DNA from: Isochrysis galbana
Taxonomy: Eukaryota > Haptophyta > Isochrysidales > Isochrysidaceae
Reading direction: 5' to 3'
DNA: 64,000 nucleotides
Assembly (NCBI GenBank): GCA_018136815.1
Contig: CM030932.1
Location: forward strand, 1,777,284-1,841,283
The translations under genes and the position numbers were made by a program. Below the pieces are notes generated by a model, which was not told the DNA's origin, searched no databases, and was given only the letters and a program-made list of their open reading frames with translations. Each line of letters starts with the position of its first letter. Position 1 is the first letter of the stretch. Positions 54,429 through 63,900 of the stretch are shown piece after piece.

Positions 54429-54740
54429 TTTTCTTATGGCGGGGGGAGAAGGGCCGGGGGAGTGGGGGTGTAGAAAGTTTTCCTACGTGAGTAGAAAGTA
54501 GAGGGTCCACGGCCGCGTGTGCGGTGAGACTATTTAATATTTAATAGACTATTAAAAGGTTTATCGTTATTTATCTCTCTCTCCTTCTCCCTCCCTCTCT
54601 CTCCCTCTCGCTCTGTGCCCCTTCCTTCCCTCCCTCCCTCTCGCTCACTCTCCCCTTCATCACCCTTCTCTCTCTGCCCCCCTCCCTCCCCCCCTCCCCC
54701 CCTCTCTCCCCTCCCCCCCCTCTTTCTCTTTCTCTCCAAG
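54429..54740 (-). repeat. Family-B end followed by CT low-complexity
   Basis: 54438-54550 matches the reverse complement of the family-B end (GGCGGGGGGAGAAGGGCCGG ... 'GTGCGGTGAGACTATTTAAT'). 54570-54740 is CTCTCC/CCCTCC low complexity. Confidence 0.65.
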
Positions 54741-55079
54741 CACGCATACGTGCGCGCGCATATGCTCACGTTCAGCGCGCGGTGCATGAGTGCTCGCGTT
54801 GCCATTCAAAAACGGAGACAAAAACGGAAGGGGTTGCAAAAACGGCAAAAGCGGCCTGTTTTTGGCCTTCACAGAAAAACGGTCAAAACGTATTTCCCAT
54901 CTAGGACCTAGGACTAGATTATTCGAGTCGTCTATGTCTATGTAAAGTACACAGGACACGCAGCACTGCCACCGGCAGAGCGCATTTTGTTTTTCGGCTG
55001 GTAGAGGTCGTCGGCCTTGGGCGGGGGGGAAGGCGCGAGAGGGGGGGAGGGGGTCCGCGGCGCGTCGGCAACGGCGGCG
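54741..55079. other. 5' flank of zinc-knuckle gene
   Basis: Contains 'AAAAACGG' words repeated about five times at 54810-54890. No gene or promoter element recognised. Confidence 0.4.
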
Positions 55080-56254
55080 ATGGCCAACATGCTCGACATG
55101 TCGCTCGACGACGTGGTGAGCGGCGCGTGACGGGATGGGGCGGGGGCGGGCCTGGGAGGGCTGGGGCCGGGTCGGGCGGGGTGAGATGCGGGATGGGGAG
55201 AGTGGAGGAGGAGATTACAGGCCAACGTGCCCTCAAATGGTTTGTTGGAATGGGTAAAAGGGGGGAAGGCCAATCAATCACAGGTCCCTGAGGCAGTTTC
55301 AGCCCGGAGGTTGTTCGCAACCAGAGTGACGAGAGGGTCCTGACTCGGGGGGATGTGGGGCAGGGAACCCTGCAATTTCCACACCGCCACAGCTGCCCCT
55401 GCTGACGGCTAGCACCGCGGTATTCAGATCAAGAAGGAGAAGGCGGCAAGCGGTCGTGGAGGAAAGGCTCGTGGCGGCGGCCGAGGTGGCGCACGCACAG
55501 TACCTTATGGCCGTGGTTCTGGTGCAAAGACTTGCAACAATTGCGGCGTTGTGGGCCATTTGGCAGGGGCCTGCCCAGAGCCGGCGCAATGTCATGCGTG
55601 CGGGTCCACTGCGCATGCAGTTGCCGACTGCCCAAACCGCGACAAGGCCTGCGACATCTGCGGCAAGACGGGTCATCTCAAGGCGAAGTGCCGTATGGCT
55701 GCACGCGCCATGGAAAAAACCATGGTAGTGTCGCACGGTGAGCACACCTGGTCATAGAGGCTTTGCATCGTCCAGCGTGCACGTGCCAATATCACCATGG
55801 CTTTCATCGTTTGACACTAATCTTCAATGCCCTATTCATTCGGACCATCGCTCACCGGGCTTCTTTCTCCTCCGCCCTGTGCATTTTGAAGCAGTCGGCA
55901 GTGGTACTGCGAAGACTTGCAACAATTGTGGCGTGGTCGGTCACCTAGCCGGTGCCTGCCCGGAACCCGCTCAATGCCATGCATGCGGCTCAACCTCCCA
56001 CGCCGTGGCGGAGTGCCCCAACCGTGACAAAGTTTGTGACAACTGTGGCAAGGTACAGCGAGCTCCTGGCGTCTCGATGATATGATGCCCTTGCAAAAAG
56101 AGAGTGAGGAGGAAATGTCTGAGAGGGTCGGGATTGGCATGACTTGCCTCTCTCGAATCCGTAGGACATGTGACTCCTTGACAATTCGCCACTCACCTGG
56201 TCACTATCGCAGGTGGGACACCTCAAAGTGAAATGCCGAAAGCCAGTGCAGTAA
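55080..56254 (+). CDS. ALY-like N-terminus plus six CCHC zinc knuckles
   Basis: Four exons, 55080-55115, 55428-55737, 55892-56052 and 56213-56254, join with matching phases to 182 residues. Exon 1 encodes only MANMLDMSLDDV. With exon 2 (IKKEKAASGRGGKARGGGRG) it reproduces the UAP56-binding motif (LDMSLDD[IV]I) and RG-rich tail of ALY/REF mRNA export adaptors. Instead of an RRM there are six C-x2-C-x4-H-x4-C knuckles in two near-identical triplets: CNNCGVVGHLAGAC, CHACGSTAHAVADC, CDICGKTGHLKAKC (48-100), then CNNCGVVGHLAGAC, CHACGSTSHAVAEC, CDNCGKVGHLKVKC. The last knuckle is split by intron 3. CNBP/Gis2-type knuckles bind single-stranded nucleic acid, so an RNA-binding role linked to the UAP56 helicase is inferred. 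Confidence 0.85.
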
Positions 56255-56939
56255 AAGCTCAATTACTAAGAGAGGCTTGGGGCTGGAGACGGGTGGTGCG
56301 GGCCAAGACTTCGGTGTTGGATCCGTCAATTACGAGCGCCCTCATCGCCTGGCTCTTAAGTTGATCTAGAACTCATCTGCTCAACGCAATGCGCTTGAGC
56401 ACAATATCCAATGTCGGAGTAGCTCTCCGGCCAAAGTTTTGCAACGTGTACGCAATGTTCAGGCTTCTTGGAATCATTCGACTCTCGGGACCATTCGATT
56501 CAAGCCTCTCATTTCTATATGGCGTTGGTGATGGTGTGAAGGCCACTTTTGCTCGTGCCCCACAAATTTCCGTGAAACGCATCAATGGTTGCAAGGTAAA
56601 AATAAAGGCAAGCAAGTCAAGAACAGGTGTGAGAGAAGGTAGCTGAGATTGAAGCAAGAAACGAGACAGGCGAGCACAGACGCGGCTCTCTCCATCGCAG
56701 TTGAGACGGCAAGGGGCAGAAGGGCGGGTTGCACTCCTTGGGCTTAGGGTCTCAAATGATTAAGGAGACCCTCACTCTCTCCAGTGTGACTAAACCACTG
56801 TGATGTTTGGGACTTTCCAGACGAAGTCGATGGCGTGAAGCGCCTCGTGGCGCTACGTCATAGCAATCATGCATAGCTTTTCGTTCTTCGCTCGCGCTGC
56901 ATGGTGGAGGTGGCGGAGCTAGTTTTTATGGATGATGGA
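56255..56939. other. 3' flank, no supported gene
   Basis: An 85-codon plus-strand frame at 56389-56646 has no family signal. Nothing else recognised. Confidence 0.4.
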
Positions 56940-57430
56940 ATGGAGAAAAAAACTGAAGATTCCGGACTAACACCTACTACCGTCCAGGTTGCACTACCTT
57001 ACTACGGACGTCGCCCTTATCTCCCTCTCCTCAGCCTCCTCTCCTTCCCCCTTTCATTCCTTTTGTTTCGGTTTCCGGGGTGCGGCCTAGGTACCAGGTA
57101 CACTAGCTTAGGCCTAGTTCAGAGCGCAGGGTTCGGGCAGGCTTGTTGATGTTGCTTTGGGTTCGTCGAGCGATGTGGGTGTGTCCAGTGCTTCTTGTGT
57201 CTGTGTTTGGGGTGTCAGTGTTATTTCTCCCCTGCGCCGGGCGTCTTTTGGTCGTGTGGTCTAGCTTTGTTCCTCCACGGGTTCCCCTATGGCCTATGGT
57301 GTGTTCCACTCCTAGCTTGGTGGCTAGTGTAAGGAGTTCTGCGCTGGGTGTCAGCCTGTCTTTTCGTCCTAGTGTGAATAGGGGGCTACTGGCGTTCATG
57401 TCTATCCTTTTTTTGGTTGTCTGCCCAAGC
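56940..57430 (-). repeat. LINE 3' end with last ORF2 codons
   Basis: 'AAAACTGAAGATTCCGGACT' marks the terminus. The UTR runs to about 57150. On the minus strand 57399-57300 still encodes 'LTPSAELLTLATKLGVEHTI', matching 'LTPSAELLALASRLGIEYM' at the end of the 4740-7096 element. 5'-truncated copy. Confidence 0.75.
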
Positions 57431-57479
57431 CTGCTTGGGCCGTCCTAGCCGAGTCCATTGTGTTAGCAAAGAAAAAGAA

Positions 57480-57725
57480 AAAACATCTGGAGATTATTCT
57501 GTGGGCTACACACCTACACCTACAACTACTACCTACTTGTTCCAGGTCCTCTCGTCTCTACACTGACACCGCCCTTATCTTCCCTTCCTCCACCTCTTCC
57601 CCTGCCCCCCTTCATTCCTTTTTCTTCGGTTTCCGGGGTCCGGCCCTAGTACACTACCAAGGGCCTGGTTCGGAGCGTGGGGTCCGGGCGGGCCTTTTAT
57701 GCTGTTGTTCTATTGTCTATTGTTC
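57480..57725 (-). repeat. LINE 3' UTR, second adjacent copy
   Basis: Starts AAACATCTGGAGATTATTCT and repeats the C-rich/CTTCGGTTTCCGGGG/'TACACTACCAAGGGCCTGG' order. It lies head-to-tail just upstream of nothing but intergenic DNA, only about 50 bases from the preceding copy. Confidence 0.7.
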
Positions 57726-57869
57726 TTATTAGTACCGACTAATCTGAGAATGGCGACGCCATAGCCATAGCCCCGCGCGAGGGGAATCTAATGGTAGAGC
57801 GAAGATGGATGCATCAAGGGGGATGGATGCATAATGCATAATCATAAATCCATTAGACATAATCATGAT

Positions 57870-58190
57870 ATCATGATGGATACATCCTTTGGACATATCC
57901 AGCTCCCCCTCCGCCCCGCCCCCCGTGTACACCGCCTGCTCATACTGCTCCACCTCGCCAAAGTCGGGGACGCTCTCGTTGGAGAAGGTGAGCTCGTACT
58001 CGTCCGGCCCACCCAGGAAGGGCTCGTCCCCGACAAAAAATGCGCCGGCGCGTGTGCTCACCGTCATACGCACCGCCGCAGTGCACCACGTCACCGTCAA
58101 AGTAGACAGCGTCGCCCTCACGTAGAGCCACGTGCACGACGCGCCGGGGCTGTTTCAGCGACCAAAACAGCAGCCGGGCATCGCTCTACC
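57870..58190 (-). pseudogene. 2-oxoglutarate/Fe(II) oxygenase C-terminal fragment with a frameshift
   Basis: The minus-strand frame from about 58185 reads 'DARLLFWSLKQPRRVVHVAL' and REGDAVYFDGDVVHCGGAYD. This is the second half of a double-stranded beta-helix oxygenase with the distal His (VVH) and a downstream Arg. In a T-run near 58033-58038 the frame is lost by one base and resumes in the next phase as 'FVGDEPFLGGPDEYELTFSN'. A GT at 'GACG|GTGAGC' could instead be an intron donor. The N-terminal HxD half is not found upstream. An acceptor-like TAG precedes the fragment, so it is an isolated exon or a remnant. Confidence 0.45.
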
Positions 58191-58511
58191 ATCGCCTTAG
58201 CCCCTACCTCTACAAGTCGCCATGCATATGAACACGTTGGCTGCGCTACTGCTTGCATACGCCGACCTGCTCCGCAGTGCGGTACTAGGCCGATACATGG
58301 ACCATGCAATACATGCTGCATCACAACATGCAGAAAGCTAGAACAAGGCGTACGAAGTTGATGGTGCTTCCTTGCCTCTCTTAGGGAAAGCATAAACCGC
58401 AGCATGATGACACCTCACTCATGGAAGCACTTACGACGACCTCCACAATTTCATACATTCTTGCATTGTTGTTCATCCAGAATACGAGAATGCAGCCGTC
58501 AGTTGCCCTAG
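58191..58511. other. No supported gene
   Basis: Short intergenic stretch between two minus-strand genes. No recognised feature. Confidence 0.4.
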
Positions 58512-59432
58512 CTACGGCAGGCAGGCAGCGGCGCAGGGGGCCATCGCATTGCGAAGATCGAGTACCATGGATGCGAAATGCCCAAGCAGCACACTGGAGT
58601 GAAAAAATTCATGAAAACCAAAGGTCGGGTGCTTAGGCCACTTAATAGCATACGCCACCAGCCCCGGCAGGTAAAGCCAGAAGATGAGCGCATTCAGCCG
58701 GCAAGTAGCCGGGCAGATCAAGTAAAGGCATCGGACGAGATAGCCCAGCAACGCTGCGAACTGAAAGCCCATGATCAACTTAACAGAGGTGTGCCCAATC
58801 TTGCGTGGCACAATGATATGAGCAAGGGCTAGGACCATGCTGCTCGCGGCAGCACTAACAACTCCTGCCAGTCGAGTGTTCCCGGGCCAAAGAAAGTTGT
58901 CCGACCACAGCCACAGCTGTGTGCTCAGAATCGACGATATTCCGACATAGTCCCATCGGAGCCAGGTGGTCTCAGCATCTGGAGTGTACGCGTCACCCCC
59001 TCGCCTATCCCCGTTGTGGTACCCGTCTGAGATCAAGACATTTGCGCTGGTTGCTGCCGCCGTCAGGACACGGAGCGTAAATGAGGGTGCAGACAGTGTG
59101 CCGCGTGCGGCCAAAAGACTCAGATAGACGACCACGAGTCCGTACCACAGTTTGGTGCGATGGAAGAAGCCCATCAAGCTGCCACGGAAGCGTGGGTGAG
59201 GCAGCCCCGTGAGCAGATAGGGCGGCCGTTCCTTGGAAGGTGGGGCGCTCTGCGCGTCTGTCACCATGAGTTGCGGTGACGTGCGGCGCTCAATAATGGA
59301 ATGGGCTCTGCGCACTGAGAAAGCCTGCATGGGCAGTGCAGCAGCGGCAGATGGAAGCAGTGGCCGTGCACACGATCGGACTCTGAGGGCTGCTGGCGAG
59401 GCGGCGAAGAGGAGGAGCGCGAGCATGCGCAT
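58512..59432 (-). CDS. PAQR/HlyIII-like seven-helix membrane protein
   Basis: Single exon. The ATG at 59432 gives 306 residues; the frame is open upstream only from a non-ATG codon. An N-terminal hydrophobic leader (MRMLALLLFAASPAALRVRS) followed by an Ala/Arg/Ser-rich stretch suggests ER or plastid targeting. Several hydrophobic helices follow. The family call rests on 'LRWDYVGISSILSTQLWLWS' (PAQR LDY.GI..L..GS region) and the last motif HPTFGFHEFFHSSVLLGHFA (PAQR ..FG.HE.FH....H, metal-binding His). The early Ser-x3-His of canonical PAQRs is not obvious. PAQR proteins include adiponectin receptors and hemolysin-III-like hydrolases, and ceramidase activity has been reported for some. The substrate here is unknown. 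Confidence 0.6.
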   Translation of the reverse strand: MRMLALLLFAASPAALRVRSCARPLLPSAAAALPMQAFSVRRAHSIIERRTSPQLMVTDAQSAPPSKERPPYLLTGLPHPRFRGSLMGFFHRTKLWYGLVVVYLSLLAARGTLSAPSFTLRVLTAAATSANVLISDGYHNGDRRGGDAYTPDAETTWLRWDYVGISSILSTQLWLWSDNFLWPGNTRLAGVVSAAASSMVLALAHIIVPRKIGHTSVKLIMGFQFAALLGYLVRCLYLICPATCRLNALIFWLYLPGLVAYAIKWPKHPTFGFHEFFHSSVLLGHFASMVLDLRNAMAPCAAACLP

Positions 59433-60118
59433 GCGAAAGAGCAAGATGTGGCGGATTATTGTTGAGCGTGTGGCCGCGTCCTTCTCCTTTTCCTTCTCTT
59501 CCTTCTCTGCCTCTCCCTTCCGGCCCCTCCCCCTCAAACTCCCTCGCGCTCGAGGGAGCGTGAGGTTGGGAGATGGTGCGAAGGGATGTCTTGGAATTTT
59601 TTTTCATGGGCTCTGTATTTTGTTTTGGGCCTCCCGAGGGGGGAGGGGGGTAGTTCTGGGTCGGGGGCGGCGTTCGTTCGAGCGAGCATTATGGGGCAGT
59701 CGAGCGATCTCGGCTTACGCTCGAGCGTTCTGGTCTTGTCCGACAATACCAGAATGCACAAACGCTAAAATGTGAATGTGAATGTAGAATGTAGAGAGTA
59801 GGAGTAGTAGAGAGTAGAGGTAGAGAAAATTTTATCCTGATGCGACATCGGGTCGGCGATGCGATCGGCGATGGCGCTCCGGCTCGCCCAAGCCGCGGTG
59901 GTTGCCTCATGGGCACCACGGCGATACCCTGATTGTATTGTACATTGTACCCTGAATGAAGGGAGAGGGAGTCCGTCCGGCGGGGGAAGTAGTCACGGGT
60001 GGTGGTGAATACTAATACTACTGAAGTACAAAATAATGCGGTGGGAAGCAGAAGCAGCCATTTGGATTTGGCTGCTCCGGCAGTAAAGAGTAAAAGAGAG
60101 AAGACTTCCACCGCAGCG
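59433..60118. other. Divergent promoter region
   Basis: The stretch separates the divergently transcribed PAQR-like (-) and GPCR (+) genes and must hold both 5' regions. It has a T-rich 'TTCTCCTTTTCCTTCTCTTC' tract (59491-59520). No TATA box or other element was identified with confidence. Confidence 0.4.
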
Positions 60119-62230
60119 ATGGAGCGGTGGGCGCTCTCCGCTGCGAGCGAGAAGCAACTCCGGTGCGCTGGGCGGCGCACGAGGCTCGAGCGCCGCCTAC
60201 CTCTTTCCGTCGGTGCACCTCACAACATCTCTCCCCTCTCCGCCCACTCCTTCCTCTGCGCGCAGGCTCATCGTGGCGGGGAGCGCCGGTCTCTCGCTCG
60301 CTGGCTCAGCGCTTGTGGTGGTGTCTGTGCTGCGCTTCCGCGAACTCTCGAAGAGGTTCTTCGCAATTCGGCTCATCACGTGCTTGGTGCGCACCGGGAG
60401 CACGCTGAGAATGTAGACCCAGGAGGGCGCGCGAGGGGAGCGGAGGTTGAGGGAGGACGTTTCTTTTTTGGGAGGGGTCCGGGGGAGACTGGGCTTGTGC
60501 AACGGCGGCAACATAGGTTGACAGTGAGGCTAGTCGCCAACCTGCCCCGATCTCGACACGCACGCGCTCAGGCGATTACCGACGGTTTTGCGAGCATATT
60601 CAATATTCTTGGCGCCTTTGTCGACCCCACGATCGCGTACTCGAACGCAGACGAGCGCTCCGAGGCCGCCTTCACACTCTCACTTTGCCGAGTCCAGGTC
60701 AGTGCCACTGGCCCTTTTGTGATACTCTCTCGCGCGAGGATGCTCTTCTTCACCTCACAACCGCTCGCACCATGTAGGCCGTCGGTGTACTGTACTTCAA
60801 TTTGGCGTCCATCCTGTGGACCTCGTGCTTTGCATTCACGCTGTACCGCGATATGATCCAGTCATACACACGCGGCGCCTTGCGCAAGTGCGCTGTTGAT
60901 GCTAGCTCTATGCAGCTAGCGCGGTGCAGCCTGCGCAGAGCTCCCTTGCTTGCGCGGGTCATCTTGTTACATCTTCTTTTCACGCTTGTGCGACTGCAGC
61001 CGCGTACCCTGGCCGATGACTCTTGCCTTGTCTATCGCTGCCACACGCAGGTACGAGATCTACTTTCATCTCATATGCTGGCCTATCCCCGCCATGCTGA
61101 CCGGGATGACCTTCGCTCTAGGATACCTAGGAGATGCAGGTGCCCCGCATGCAGGGGACAAGCCGACGTCCCTCCGTGAGCCAGTACTGAATTTTACACC
61201 GCTTTTGCCCGCTTGTATAGGCCCGTTTTGCGCGCTCGGCCCTGCGTATGCACCTCAGTACTTGCTCTCCTTTCATGCGCCACTACTGTGCGCTTTCTTC
61301 TTCAACCTGGTGAGACCCCTTTTCCCTTGCCCGGCGCGGCGTGCGCGCCAGAACAGGCGCCCACAATGACCTGAACCCCGCGCCAATCGCCCTACCGGCG
61401 CCACGCTACCTGGGCTGCTATTGCCCAGCCGAAGCCCCGTGCCGTTTCCCCCATGGCGTGAGTCCTCGCATTGAGCTCGCTCCCTCGCTCGCTCTTTGCA
61501 CTGCCAGGGTATCTATGCCCTCGTTTGGCGCCGTGCCCACTCGCGCCGCGTCTCGCGGACGACGTCCTTGTATCTGCTCGTGTTTGCTGTCGTCTGGCTA
61601 CCATCGCTCCTCGCGCGCGTCCATGTGCTCATCGCAGGACCCGCTCACGCTCCCACATTTGCTCTCTCAGCACTCGAGGCGATCTGCATGCCACTGCAAG
61701 GTGAAGCGATCATGGCGGCGGCGAGTTTGACTTGCTCCGAGCAGAGGGTCCTGTGCATCGCCTACTGGATCTGATCACATGCTTCACCCAACCACGCGCA
61801 GGCGCCCTCAACGCCGCGGTATACGGTTGGTCGCTCCCGCGGATACGCGACATGTATCGCACAATGCTATTGGGCATAGACTCCCTTGACGCTGCGTCCA
61901 TCGTGCACCCGGGGTCTACGGCAATACGACTGCCCCCATCACCACAATCCGAGTACTCACCGCCAAATGCACGGGCGATCAGCTTCGGACATCTTTCAGG
62001 TGAGCGCCAACTAGTCGCGACCCGCGCTCACGCAGCCATGCTTGCACCAAGGCGGACACAGTGTATGGCAAGGACACGCATGCATCTCACAGCAATCAAA
62101 TGCATGCTACAGCGTGTTAAGCCGCCTGTCTCTTCATTGTTGCCTTGCAGATAAGCTCTCTTCCGAATGGGAGGGAAGACGTGAGCCGTCGCCCAGTCGA
62201 ATGACGCCCGACATACTCCGGGAGCCGTGA
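60119..62230 (+). CDS. cAMP-receptor-like G-protein-coupled receptor (nine exons)
   Basis: Exons 60119-60162, 60266-60386, 60572-60697, 60778-60887, 61051-61139, 61221-61309, 61508-61700, 61802-61999 and 62151-62230 join with matching phases into 349 residues. The start MERWALSAASEKQLRL leads directly into TM1 (IVAGSAGLSLAGSALVVVSV), with short FRELSKRFFAIRLI before TM2. TM3 is CRVQAVGVLYFNLASILWTS, TM4 holds HLICWPIPAML, TM6 is SLYLLVFAVVWLPSLLARV, and TM7 reads CMPLQGALNAAVYGW, the P-[LM]-Q-G-x-x-N signature of the Dictyostelium cAR/secretin-like class. A cytoplasmic tail of about 85 residues follows. These receptors couple to heterotrimeric G proteins at the plasma membrane. The ligand cannot be predicted. 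No large N-terminal ectodomain is present. Confidence 0.85.
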
Positions 62231-62757
62231 GAAGGCTGCCTTCTCCACGCGTCCTTCCTATAGACGGTGGCAGTCATGTCGCCGCTCGCGGGCGTATGTT
62301 TTACGCCTTGCGGGTGCTCGCGTAGATATTGATCCGTTCCCTTTGATGCCCACCCGCACTGAGAGTTACATAATCTCGACGCGTGGGGGAAGAAATCTTT
62401 GGCCAAGCGGATGCGTGCGTTGGGACGTCGCACCCTAGCCTAACGAATGCGCGAGACTGCCCACCTGTTTCAGAACGAGTCCATCCGCCCCAACCGTACT
62501 TGCCATGCTAGTGTACCGAACCGCAACACGCACCCGGGCTGCTCCGGCGCCTCATAGTCAGCGTGCAATGAAGAGGCGCGGGCCTTACGGTGACGGCGCT
62601 AAGTCCTCACCCTTGTCCTTTCTATGTCGTCGCTTCTCTCTATACCTCCCCTCTCCCTCACCGTCTTTCTTCCCTCCCTACTCCCCTTACGTCAGTCCCA
62701 TCGCGTGGATGTCTTTTGGTGCGTCAATTTTGATATTAAAAATGAACCTAAGTTTCT
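62231..62757. other. No supported gene
   Basis: 3' flank of the GPCR gene. Small frames only. Confidence 0.4.
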
Positions 62758-63295
62758 TGTTGCGGGTAAAGGGGGGGGCTTGTACACTTCCCCCTCGTAC
62801 GTTCCGTTTTTAGGTCTTCCCGCGCGACTCCCTCTCCGTCGCCGCGCCCCAGTTCCCTTCTTCCCCGTATCGTCCCGTATCGGTCCGCCCCCCCTCTCCT
62901 CTCCTCTCCCCGGCTCCCCCGCGGAAGCCCTCTCCCCCTCTCCCCTCCCGTCTCTCCCCGAGTGCTTCCTTGAGTTTCCGGCCCCCTTTTGTCTATTTCT
63001 TTCCCGCGCGATTCCCTCCCCCCCCCGCGCGTGACGTTTTCCCTCTTTCCCTGCGTGTCCTGACTACGCTCTGCGCTATCGCCGCCCTCTGTGCCCCCTT
63101 GTTCGTCCTCCATCCCCGTTCTCGTGCTGCTGTGCCCCGTGATGGCTGAGAGCGCGCCCATGTCCTCGGCCCCGTCCCCGCGCGCTTCCTCGACTCCCCA
63201 TTGTTCACCCCCCACCCACGCTCCAATTGGGCCATACATCTCATGTTACAGTTCATCCACCACTCACACCCAGCCGCACCACAGCCACAGCTCCA
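62758..63295 (+). repeat. Copia LTR, apparently solo, plus orientation
   Basis: It begins TGTTGCGGGTAAAGGGGG and runs parallel to the reverse complement of 51536-52083, including 'TTGTACACTTCCCCCTCGTA', 'GTATCGGTCCGCCCCCCCTC' and 'CAGCCGCACCACAGCCACAG'. No internal copia sequence flanks it on either side, so it looks like a solo LTR. It has clearly diverged from the other copy. No target-site duplication was seen. Confidence 0.65.
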
Positions 63296-63900
63296 TGCGA
63301 TCCGGCCCGGGTTGCGCACTGAGGTATACAGATATTATACGGTATTGGGTTTCATCTATGTTGAGTGTTATGGATACGCATCTACCTTCTAGCAAGATTT
63401 CTAGGGACTCCGTCCTAGCAGTTATTCGCTCGGCCGCTTCTCTGATTGCCACCGCGACACCGCTAGCAGGGTCTCCTAGCTCTCCTGGGGCGACAAACCA
63501 CAGCCAGCCCAACATGGCGGCTGTCCTATGTGCCCAGAGGTGCGAGCCGTCCTCGTATGCATGAAGTTCTTGTAGTAGTAGTATGTCTACTTTCGCCTTT
63601 CGCGCTTGCGATAGCACGGCGGCTAGCTTGCCGCTCTTGGTGCCGTTAATGTTGTATGTCGCGATGCGGACAGGTCCTTCACTTGTGTAACCAAGGGTGG
63701 AGTCATATGTGAGTCTAGGGCGCTGGGGCGTTTTTCTCGCGACGGTAAGTTTGGTGGCCGCAATCGCGTTGGCGCACGCGCACTCTGGGTGGAGGAAAAG
63801 GCATGCCGGGCCGTTCAAACAGACGCCCGGGATCTTCTTGTGTGGATGAAGGTGGCAGCGGATCCATAGCTGTACATGATTCCAGTCACGACTATAGTCA
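63296..63900 (-). pseudogene. LINE ORF2 endonuclease fragment
   Basis: The minus-strand frame from about 63895 starts with a Cys/His-rich stretch (CHLHPHKKIPGVCLNGPACL then FLHPECAC), probably the zinc-finger end of ORF1 or the ORF2 beginning. It then enters an APE-type endonuclease: 'VRIATYNINGTKSGKLAAVL' (TYNING), 'VDILLLQELHAYEDG' (LQE, metal-binding Glu) and 'YRIISVYLSAQPG'. It ends abruptly at about 63300, next to the copia LTR. The catalytic second half and RT are missing. Family membership with the other LINE pieces is inferred from the window context. Confidence 0.7.

Noticed and set aside
61710-61901. Minus-strand frame across the GPCR TM7 exon
   Set aside because: Shadow of the plus-strand exon, whose splice phases and TM7 motif are consistent.
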